From positions 518,501-582,500 of the forward strand of contig NC_083399.1 of NCBI RefSeq assembly GCF_030864355.1: a DNA stretch of 64,000 nt, given 5' to 3'. How positions within the stretch are numbered: the first letter of the stretch is position 1; each line of letters opens with the position of its first letter. The stretch is from Cutaneotrichosporon cavernicola (lineage: Eukaryota > Basidiomycota > Tremellomycetes > Trichosporonales > Trichosporonaceae). The notes under the pieces are model-generated. The model made no database searches, was not told the DNA's origin, and worked only from the letters and a program-made list of their open reading frames with translations. The position numbers and the translations under genes are program-made. This document shows positions 21,234-31,400 of this stretch, in pieces.

Positions 21234-23647
21234 TTAGCGGCGGAGGTACATGTCGGGAAGAGGGTTGGGCCGGAATACAGTCGCCCGGCGCGCCTCGCGA
21301 TCGAGCTCGGCCTCGATCTCGGCGCGGATGCGCGCTTCCTCGGCCGCAAGCCGGGCCTCTTCTGCCGCCTTGCGGTCCCGCCGCTCCTTATTCAGCGCTT
21401 GCGCCTCGGCGCGGCGGCGTGTCGCCTCGCCGGGAACACGCACCGAGGAGGTTGTACGCACGGAAGAGGCTGTACGCACAGAGGAGGTTGTCGTCGGAAC
21501 AGAGGGATGGATAGAGGCACCGGTCTGCTCAGCTCCCTCCTCCCTTTTACCCGCTCGCTCAAACACAGCCCTGCGGATCGCGAGCTCGCGCGCGCGCTCA
21601 TGGTCCCTGACAGAGACCGGCTTAGCCGCAGACGTTGCACCCTCGCCCGGCTTGGGCATGCGCGCCAGCGCTTGTGCGACGAACGGCGTGACGCGCGATA
21701 TAGGACGAGCACGGGAGGCCGTCAACTGCAACCCAGGCTTGGTCGAGTTGCCGCCCAGTTTCGCTTGCGGTTTGGAGACCGCGCGGCGGTCGGATTTCGG
21801 GATGGGATGCGAGGCAGACCAGGTGCAAGACCCAGTTACGACAGGCGGGCAGGGCTTGTTTGTAGACGGCGGATCTTTGCGTTTCCGGCGGATTGTCGGC
21901 GCAGTGTCGGCGTTGGCGTTGGCGCCAAGAGCCTCACCGAGGGGCTCACGTTGTGACATGAGGTGCAGCGCGGGCTGATGCTCCCCCTCGTTGGAAGGTG
22001 GCAGCGGTTTAGAGCCAGCATCCCGGTTGGCCGTTCTCCTGACGGGAGCAGCTCGAACAGGACGGTTCTCGTCGCCGCTTGGTTGCTTTGAGGTCTTACT
22101 ACGTCTGGTGATAGGCTGGGACCTGTTCGTAGCAGAACGGACTGTAGGTGGAACAGTCTTGACCGTAATAGGTGGAGCAGGTGGGTTGAGAAACAGACCC
22201 GTGAGGAAGCCTAATAGGCCTCCGGGCTCCTTGCTGTCATCGTCCTCGGAGAGTTCGGGTTTGGGCTGAGAGGTTCGGCGGCCAGGCAGGCCCTCAAGAG
22301 GGGGCTTGTTTCGAATGAGCGATGTCTCGCGAGGCAGTTGGAGCTCTTCAGACGACACGTTTACCCCTGATGTCGTGGGGTCGTTGAGGCGTGCGGCTGC
22401 CTCAGCAGGGACGAGCGTGCCATTGATACGTTCCGCCGTGCTCCTGCGACGCTCATCTGTGTTCTCGTGACGTTCATTTGCACTTTCATGGCGCTCACGC
22501 TTCGCCGAGGATGGCATAGAGTCCACCTGATCCAGGGTGGAACGGCGACGGCGGGAGCTGGAGGAAGCCGTAGGTGTCGCCATGGAGAGGTCCCAGTGTT
22601 CAGGACGCCCGTCCACCGTCGTGGCAGACGAAGCGAAGGATAGAGTGGAGTCGGGTGTCGCAGTGCGGATAGGACCGAGTGGCGTCGCCTGGTGCGGCAG
22701 TGCATCGGTCCCCGACCGGCGAAGGGCTTGATGGCGGAGCGAGCTGGGATGTTGAGCCGAGGAGATACCTGGGGATGGCCCACGTGATGATGATGGAGTG
22801 TAGTGCACACTTGCGCGAGTGATGATTGCCGCGGGCTCCTCGGGGATGGCCACTGAGAACTTTGACGAAGACTTCGAAGAAGTCGCAGTCAGGCTGGAGG
22901 TTTCATTCATGGTGAGATGGTTGCGGCGCGATTTGAGAGGCTGAGGCTCCGCTCGCTGCAGAGGTGGTGGCGCGCGAGGAGGAGGGCGGGCGCTCGAACG
23001 CGCTGAGAGTATAGGGATACCAGCGGCGCGCGCACGCTCGGCACGGGAGGGGCCGGTCTTCTTGACGACCGACACGGCGCGGGCCACGGAGTGCATCTGT
23101 GGCAACTGGTATCAGCAAGAAGAATCCTGCCAGTGTGGGTAGATCTCGTATGGGGCGAGGGAGGTTAACTGAGGTAAGGTTCACTCACTGCTGGGTCCAA
23201 GTCCTCATACTGCTCGCTCGGGAGCGGCGGCAGTACCACCCGCCTTCCCGACTCGGCGAGCCGCCTCGCAAAGAGGTCATCGTGGTGGAGTCCGAGGGGC
23301 GCAGAGAGCGCGAGGGACACTGGAGGCAGAGTGGGTGCGGAAGGCGCCGGGGCGAATTGGGTGGAGGGCCCCGCAAAGGACGAGTCGGCGGAGGCGGGGG
23401 CAGGTGTGTAGAGCTCTTCTCGACGGCGGCGCTTGGCCTCGGGCGTCTTGTGCGGGAGCCTGGGACGAGGAGCCGAGGTCACACAGCTCGAGTCGGATGT
23501 CCACGATGTGTCCGCCAGCCCGAAGCCGTCGAACACGGGCTGGATCTTGCCAATTGGTGTCTCAAGTGGAAGACGGAAACGGGGTGTAGGGACAGAGTGT
23601 GGAAGCCCTGGTGGCCGCAAGCCGCTGGGATCCCCTGGCGAGGCCAT
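21234..23647 (-). CDS. Low-complexity protein with a possible TPX2-like C terminus
   Basis: Two exons (23647-23189 and 23096-21234; 92-nt intron) give 773 residues. Most of the protein is Ser/Pro/Arg-rich and presumably disordered. The last 110 or so residues are a charged coiled coil (AEEARLAAEEARIRAEIEAE) ending in TVFRPNPLPDMYLRR. This resembles the F-x-A/P-x-P-L-P-x-x-Y motif of TPX2-family microtubule proteins. An upstream helix with RAVFERAGKREE could be a second copy. If so, it is a spindle or microtubule-associated factor. I cannot identify it further. The alternative is an unrelated disordered fungal protein with a C-terminal coiled coil. Exon 1 ends exactly at DLDPA and exon 2 opens with MHSVARAV in phase. 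Confidence 0.55.
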
Positions 23648-24032
23648 TACCAAGGGGATGGATGTGGGGAGGGAGGCGTCTTGAGTGGAAGAGAGATTGT
23701 GGATGGATAGATGGAAGACAACAAGTCGGTTACGATCTTGTTGTTTACATCAATGCTACCAGTGGCTCGAATAAGCACTAATGTAAAGTGTGTAGCATTA
23801 CAAATTCATTAGGACGGCTTGCAATCACCTTGGAATCAAGGAGATTAGTACTGAGACTGACCATGTTGTGTAGGTAGATGTCCAAGATTTAGAGCGCGCA
23901 GAGCCGTTGCATCCACTCCTCTAGCATCAAGTATATAGTACATTCATGTATGCTTTGCCAGCTCGGCTTCACTGTCCACTCTTCACTTGCTACTGGACAC
24001 AACAGTGCTGCCGCTAATATACAACAACATGT
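23648..24032. other. Intergenic region, nothing recognised
   Basis: These 385 bp are AT-richer than the flanks. They hold the upstream region of the TPX2-like gene and the 3' end of the small HMG-like gene. No gene or repeat is seen. Confidence 0.4.
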
Positions 24033-24761
24033 TTAGCTGACGCGCTTCTGGGTATGGTTAGCATGGATCCAACGCGGCGACTGGATGACCTGTTGTCGGG
24101 TCTCCCTCTCTCCTCCAGGTGACGTACAGGGTTCTCGGGTCTACTGTGAGCTTGCATACGTACAAAGGCCGAGCACACTCACGCAGTCTTCCACATTTCG
24201 GCGACCTGCTTGAAGCGCTTCTTGTGGTCGCCCTTGACGCCGGCCTTCTCGTCGGCCTCCTTGAGCTTGGCGAGCTGGACCTTGACGTATTGGTTGCTGG
24301 TGTGAGCTGAATGTCTGTTCGTAGGGCCAAGCCATGGTGCGAGCAGTAAGGAAGCCTCCCTGTGGTACAACCTCGCCCCGCCCCGCGATCGCGATCAACC
24401 TGGCAACCCTTCAGTTGACGCGCATCCAGGCCAACACGTTTGTCGTCACCCGCGAGGGGAAAGGCTAGATGGTACTCACTAAGGCGAGAGCTTCTTGCCG
24501 CCTCCGCCCTTCTTAGCAGCTGGAAAGACGCGTCAGCATCCATCCACAGAGGGTCGGAAACACGCTACGTGCTACGTACTCTTAGCTGGAGGTTAGTGAA
24601 TGCATACGATATACAAGGGGGAGGGATGTGTGTGGTGACGGGGTGGTTTGGTTTGGTGATTCCGCCGCGTAAACAAAGGAGTGGTCTGCCTCCACCAGGG
24701 TCGGTTAGGTTAGGGGGGTTGAGGTCGAGTGACGCGTCTGGGAGAGTCACTCACCAGCCAT
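24033..24761 (-). CDS. 64-residue HMG/YABBY-like small protein in six exons
   Basis: Exons are 24761-24755 (7 nt), 24585-24580 (6 nt), 24519-24480, 24296-24183, 24140-24128 (13 nt) and 24047-24033 (15 nt). The joined product is a basic Ala/Lys/Gly tail followed by a single helical domain. That domain reads LSPYNQYVKVQLAKLK, then DHKKRFKQVAEMWKTAPENPK. The PYN...F..W.TAPENPK pattern is that of small HMG/YABBY-like chromatin proteins common in fungi. The two internal micro-exons are flanked by complete signals. The 6-nt exon has CACTAACCTCCAG before it and GTACGT after. The 13-nt exon has CAG-TAG before it and GTACGT after, and it restores APENP. Skipping the 6-nt exon would keep the frame. The introns (169, 60, 183, 42 and 80 nt) outweigh the coding DNA. 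It probably acts in the nucleus. Confidence 0.65.
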
Positions 24762-25596
24762 GGTTGTGGATGGAGTAGGTTGCGGTTGTTGACAATGTGA
24801 GTGTGGGTAAAGTATAAATCGAGTGTAGGTGAGAATGTGGATGGATGATGGGGTAAGAATGATATAATCAATACAGCCTCCGAGACCTTTATACTTTGTA
24901 CTGTACACAGTGGTCGGGTGGTCGGCTGGTCGGCTGGTAGGGGTAGTGCGGCCACCTTGAGTGCGGGGGAATCAAGGGGGGGTCACAGGCCGAGTTACCG
25001 AGTAGACCCCACCGCCCACAGATCCATCCACTCAGCGAGGGTCAACCAAGTCAACCAACCGATTCAGTCAAGCGCACGTGATCTTGTTGTCAAGCGTGTC
25101 AGACCCCAACATCAATCTAACAGCTATGACACGCGACCAGCTCAAAACCCCACCGTACCATCGTACAATAAACCATCAGTACAACAAGTTTAATGGTATG
25201 GTTGAGTGAATGACGTAAAGTGGTACCTGTCGTCTCTCGCCAAGGGTTGGGAACGGTGAAGGCTGGTCCTTCATGGCATTCATGGTCTCTTGTCAGTATT
25301 TGTATATCGTCTCACCTCATCCTATACTCTCCCAATCACCTCTCCAATGACCTCACTACGTCACAGTCCTTTCCCCCCCTCACCCCTCATACCCTCGTAT
25401 CCTCATGCCAAATCTCGGCATCCTCCCACCTGCGCATATCCTTCTTCTTGCTTGTTTGCTTCATGTTGCTATGGATACAATGCGTACTTTGATCTCTTGA
25501 CACTCTGCGCTCTATCAGTCTATAACCCTGGCCCGACTGCAAGTCGGGATCGGGTCCCGGTCCGTGTCCGTGTTGGCCATGAGCCTTCTATTCAGT
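24762..25596. other. Intergenic region between the HMG-like gene and AA14-like gene
   Basis: No gene is recognised in these 835 bp. The left half, with TATA-like GTATAAA near 24811 and several GGTCGG repeats near 24908-24945, is probably the promoter of the small HMG-like gene. The right half is the 3' flank of the AA14-like gene. Confidence 0.4.
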
Positions 25597-26954
25597 CTAG
25601 ATCGTGCAGAACAGGAGCACGCTGATCGCAACAGTCACACTCAAGGCAACGCTCGGGCCTGTGTGCGCCGCAGCACCAACCACCACATCGAGCTGCGCAC
25701 CGTCCGCGAAGCGGCTCACGTACGTGGCTGTCTCGCTGTGGGGCTCGGGGTCTGGTAAGTTGTTTCCGCTGCAAGTCAGCGTGTCCTCAGTACCTCCAAA
25801 GGCCCAAACTCCCCGCACCCTTCAGAAAGACAGCCTCGACAGGTGCGGGGTTGGCTCTGGCCAATTGAACATTGAGCAAGACTCACTCCTTTTGGAACAT
25901 GTACATAGGCTGCTTGGGCCCAGGCGTGCAGTTATCCGGATTCCCAGCGCAGTCTTGCTCAGGCGGCGCGGGATTCGGTATGAACGAAAACTTACTGGTC
26001 TTGCCAGTAACCTTGCACTTGTACATTGTGTTGTACTGGCGTGTGTCAGCGTTGGACAAAGTGTGGCGTTTGCGTGGAGGCAGGGGCGGTCAGGGACGCG
26101 ACTGCTAATCTGCCCGGCCACAAAACCAGAGCATGCAGTGGCATCTGTCACGCGTCTGCGAATGGCGACATGTCCCAGGTCATAAGGCACTCACAATCTC
26201 ACTACCGTAGCCCTCGCGGTTCATGCGTGTGTGGATCCAGTTCCAGGTGCAGATGCAACCTCCTTTTGGACAACGCGGTAGACTGGGCGGAATCTGGTAG
26301 TCGACGAGGCGGAACCATGGCGAGGTGTAGTTGACGCTGATGACGACCATATCTTCGGGTTTGACTTTGTACGGGTCCGATTCGTAAGCGATTGCGAGCG
26401 CCGTTCCGCCGAACAGTGACACGTTGAGCTTGTTGTAAGGGGTACCGTAATTGTTGGCGGTATGGAGTGGCCCACGATCCGGGCAGCAATATTCGAGGAG
26501 GGGCTTGGTCGTGTAGCTCCATTCTGGTGGGCGATACGTTGTATGCGCGCGGTTGCAACCAATCTCAAACGTGACAGTCTTGCCGGTTTCGAGCTCCAAG
26601 AACGCGTCCTTGGCAGGCGTGCAGTTGCGCATGTTGTGGCCGAACCACTCGTCGACAGTGAGGTTGTCCATTCCACGTGCAGGGTTGACAGGTGTGTTGA
26701 GTTGATAATGTTGGACCACTGCGTCACCGACATCGGGCCAGTTGAAGCCGAATAGGGATGGGTGCCAGAGGGTAAGGCTGAGTGTGAGCAAGCCTACAGC
26801 GTGAGGAGATAGGGGATGGTTGTTGGCATTGCCCGGGCACCAATCTGGAAGCGCAACGAGAGTGATGCGCCGATCTGCGGCACAGCATGGTCAACTAGAC
26901 TCACTGGGCCTCAGCCATAGAGGCGAGGGCAAGCGTAGCAAGCGTGAACCGCAT
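25597..26954 (-). CDS. AA14-like lytic polysaccharide monooxygenase, predicted GPI-anchored
   Basis: Four exons (26954-26905, 26777-26195, 26035-25887, 25768-25597) give 317 residues; the introns are 127, 159 and 118 nt. A 16-residue signal peptide (MRFTLATLALASMAEA) ends exactly before His17, the N-terminal histidine needed for a copper histidine brace. The mature start HLTLWHPSLFGFN parallels AA14 enzymes. So do the WFGHNMRNC block, FEIGCNRAHTTY, GTALAIAYESD, NYTSPWFRLVDYQIP and the cysteine-rich CPKGGCICTWNW. The C terminus is a Ser/Ala spacer followed by a hydrophobic tail (SVALSVTVAISVLLFC), the layout of a GPI anchor signal. AA14 members oxidatively attack xylan-coated cellulose or act in cell-wall copper biology. 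Activity is inferred. The family match is good, and the acceptor choice is fixed by the mature His. Confidence 0.75.
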
Positions 26955-28427
26955 CGTGTTCACGCTCGTGGTAGGTGTTGGATGGCGATGGAGGTTGTGA
27001 TGAGCAGTGGAGAGTGTGTGGCGTTGTCAAGATGTTGGGTGTGACTACGTCGGTTGTGTCTGGGTTGGGTTGGGTTGGGTTGATGTAGATTGGGGTTGAT
27101 TTAGATTGGGGTTGCGATGCAAGATTCAAGGCCAGAGACAGAGACAATGAGAGACGAGTGAACAATGGATCGTGTCGATAGATAGTGATGATGATGGAAT
27201 GTGTTTTGTTGAGAGATGGTGAGAGATTGAAAGAGACACGAGTTGGGTTGTAATTTCAAAAGCCAAACGTTGTTCCCTCACACCGTGCTAAAGTATTTCA
27301 AGTCAACTTTGGTGGCAAACTTGGACCTTGGATATAGTAAGATGTCATGTGGTCCAGTAAACCAACAGGGAAGGAGCGACAGATGACAAAAGACGAGCGG
27401 GTGATGTCAAGATGCCAAGATGTAAAGGGCTAAAGGGTCAAGTTTGAAGCCAAAAGGCATAGGGCCGGGAAGGTTGACTGTTCTATCGATAGGGCTTCAA
27501 AAGTAGGTGGAGATAGGGCCAAGGGAAGGTGAAGGTGACACAATGCAAAGGGTTGGGCGAGTGACGTCTTGTTCTTTGATGAGATGGTTGATGGATGATG
27601 GTTGATGTTCAAGGGTGACAATCGTGACGAGAAGATGATATAGCCAGGATCGAAACATCGAAACAGACAAGACACTATAGACAGACAGCTTCGCTTGCTT
27701 CCCTCGATCAACTCGATCAACTGGATCACTCTACAAAGCTACAACTCTACGGATCCAAAAAGCCATGACGAAAACGGGTCCAGCATTACGCGAGTACGGG
27801 AACAGCTCATCCTTCATTTCTGATTGCTGGGTCAATGGGGTTACCCAAATCAATCTACGTGCCTCGGAGTCTTCCCGCTTTGACCCGCTTCAACCCTCTT
27901 CTTGAGCACAGCAATCTAGTGTCAAGACAAACTATAACGTGCGTTATCCTGCGGTATTGCGGTACTGCGGTACTGCGGTACTGCGGACAGGCAGAGTAGT
28001 TAATCACGTAACCAGGGAATTATATGCTACCCAATGTTTCAATTGGTCTAGCTACTCCCAAGCAACTCGCGGAGAAATATCCACCAGACTACGCACCTCA
28101 AAATCACAGTGGAGAGGAACAGGCCTTACATGCAACGGAATACACAGAGTCAGTCACTACACTCTAAAGTAGAAAAGAGCGCGTCATGTTGAGAGAGGAT
28201 GGAGGATGAGGTACGACGATGAGAGAGTCTCGGGAGAGAAGGGTCGTGTTGGGACGAGGACGAGGAAGTGGGGGTGAGTTGTTGGGGTGTGGTTTACTAC
28301 TACTGTACAGGTTTCATCAAGCACAGGGGACAAGGACATGGAAGGAACGTTGAACGTTGGGTTACCACACAAGTGTCCATTCCCATCCCATCCCTTAGCT
28401 GGATAGCGGGTGGACCTGCCTTCTGAA
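26955..28427. other. 1.5-kb intergenic region with simple repeats
   Basis: No gene is recognised. Simple repeats include (TGGGT)4 at 27061-27082 and (GCGGTACT)4-like units at 27951-27986. The left side is the promoter of the AA14-like gene. The right side (from about 28170) is the 3' flank of UFD4. Confidence 0.5.
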
Positions 28428-31400
28428 TTAGGACAGGTTGAACGAACCCTGCCCATCCTTCATCGAACGCATCAGCTGCGAAGCCAAAACAGCCCGCGTT
28501 GAATAGTTGGGCAGCTTCAGATACGTCGCACATGTCATGACTGCCCGTGTTAGCAATAAACCTTAGCCAACAAGCTTACCAGAGGGGAGGTAGTCGTCAG
28601 CCTTGAAAGGCGCCTCATGAGGCTTGCGCACAACGGTAAACTGCGGGTTGAGACCCTTGAATCCTCCAAGAGGGAGCTTGGGCGCGCCAGTCATAAACTG
28701 CAGGAAGGCGCGACGCTCTTCCTTCGAGTAACTAGTCATGATGTCGATGAGGTCACGCACAACCCGACTGTCCGAATTGTACCCATGGTCGGCTTTGATA
28801 GCCTGCTCCAGAGCTACGGTGTTAGCGTCGGTGTACACATCCACGACATCAAGTCTGTACTCACTCTCCTGCGACCAGTCCTCCTCCGCATTGCCGCAGA
28901 GAAGCGCCAGCTCGTCCGCCGAAAAGATCTGCAGGTCTGACACCGAGAAGATGGTTGAAAAGCCGTCCCGGAACGCTTGCACTTGGCGGCTGATACCAGA
29001 ACCCAAGGTCAGGTCCAGTACGAGGTCGATGTACTTGGCAAGGTTCGAGTCCTCGACGTCGATGCTGCGACCGCCCAGCTTGAGTTCGATGTCGTATCCC
29101 GGCAGCGTAAAGTCCAGGGAGAGGTCGTGCAGCTTGGCACCACCTATGGTGAGCGCTGCGAGCTTGCTGCGACGTGTGGACGGCGGAAGTGCCGCCAGCT
29201 CCTCGATCTCGTGCCGCGCCTGCAGGTACGACTGAAGCCCTTCAAGCGAGCGTGCGAGTGGCGCGTCGACCAGCTTGAGCGTGGCAATCGACTTCTTGAC
29301 AGGCCCGCTTAGCACCATCTTGAGGAAGACGTGGTTAAAGTTGAGATCAATGATGCGCGAGTCCAGCAGCGCGCGACCGACAAACACTCCAAGTGTCTTG
29401 AAGTACGAGAGGCGCTGGTTGTCGCCCGTCGGCTCGTCCGACTTGAGCGGAGCCGGGAAGAGGCCGTGTGGGTGCCACACGTGGAGCCCTTCCTGCGACT
29501 CGTCCTCGTCACGCCAGAGCTTGAGCGACCGGCGCGCAAACTCCTTGGACGCCATCGCGTAAAACTCGAGGGTTGGCCCAAGACCCGTGCCGATCTCGTC
29601 AAAATACTCAACCTCGAGGATACCGTCGGCCTTGCCATATAACTCGAGGACCTTGACGCACGACTCGAGCAGCTGAGAGCGGGAGATGCGCACTTTCTGG
29701 CGACCTAAGCGTGCGACGTGTGCGAGGCCATCGTCACGGCGATTGTTGTTAGTGTTGCGAGGCTGGGAGGCCTGCCAGTGCGCAATGAGGCGCCCGTAGC
29801 CGAATGATGTCGATCGCAAGAACGCGTATCGCACTTCAAACGGAAAGAGGAAGGCAAAGTACTTGGGCAGCTCTTCGGCCCAGTCTGGCAGACATCCGCT
29901 GGCGATTATCATCGTCTCTTCGAGTTGGCGAGTAAGCTTGGCGGTGAGCTTGTTGTTGACAAAGAGAGACTCGTCGAGTGCCTGGACACGGCCGCCGACC
30001 ACGTTGCGACCGTCCGTGCGAAGATTGTGAACGACCCGGAGCAGACGGAGGATCTTGGACACTTGCGAGTCGGATTCCACAATATCGGGCATCACGCTCG
30101 CAGTCGTCGCAGGTGACGGGGCATCATGAGATGCCTCCTGTTCGTCGTCCTTGGGTAGAGGGCCGTCCACCTTGCGGAACTTGAACGTGACTGGGAGGGT
30201 GAAGGCGCTGCCAGGCGTGGGAGAATTCTTGGCGTACTTGTGCACGGCCCCATAAATCGTGTCTGTGATTCGCAAGGCCTGGCCGTCGACGGAGAACTCG
30301 AGATGCCAGTCAACGGGGATCGTTTTGACGGCCCCAGCATACGATCCCGTTTGAGTAGGTGTCGCTGACGAGCCGGCCCCGCCGCTCTCGGCAGCCGCCT
30401 GGTTGGGTGTGGCGATGCGCGTGCCATCAGGAGTCTTGGCCTCCACGCGGGACCCATCTGATTCGTGAGCTTGGACCAACGATGAGCACCTACCAGGCGC
30501 CACCGACATGTTGACAACCTTCTCGGTAGGCCGACGAGCAGCTAGCTCCTCCTCCATCTCTTCCTCGAAAACCTCTGCATCGTAGTAGTCGTCCTCGGAT
30601 AAGTCGTCAAAGTCGAGGTCCATCGCCATGTGAGAAAGCAGGCTTGGTCGTGGGGCGCTGCTCGACGGCTGCGAGTTGCTCGTCGACAGAGCAGAAACCG
30701 CAGCCGCAATGGAAGAGGAGGCTCCTTCACCAGGTCCCTCCGAGGGAATCTGGCCACTTAGACGAGCGCTGCGCCGGCGCTGTGGCTTCGCTTCCTTCCC
30801 TTCCTTGGCCGCGGTGGTGGTGGTCGAAGGCGGCCGGGTCGCCGTGGATGAGGACTCTGGGGCCGTAGCCGCATCGTCACCAGGAAGAGGCCGACTGCCA
30901 GACATCCCAGGTGGTCCGCGGGCACCAGCAGCGAGAGCGGCCAGCAGCCGCTCGGTGGACGATCCAGCTCCAACACCTCTACCCACAGCATAGGCGGCGA
31001 ACATGCTCTGCAAGGGCGACGCACCACCCAGAGTATGAGGATCGTTGATACGTGGCCTCAAGTAGTCGTGCAAGGCCTTCACTGGCGCGATCGCCTGGAT
31101 TGTGACGCTGAGCGAGCTCATGGTCTTGGGTATGTCCTCGCCCTCCTCGGCCTGAAGTCTAATACGCATCGTACGAGCAAGCGAGTTGGATGACCCACCC
31201 AAGCTGTTGAACGCCGTCTCCACCTCGAACGACTCGAGGCGGCCAAGGGACTCGTGCAATCGCTTAACGAGCGTCGCAAGAGGGGAAGGAGTAAACGTGC
31301 CGTCGGAGAACGTGTCATAGAGCATCGCTCGGCGCTCACTGGACGACACGGCTCCGTCGATATCGACGTACTGTAAGAGGCCGTCTACCAGACCGCTCTT

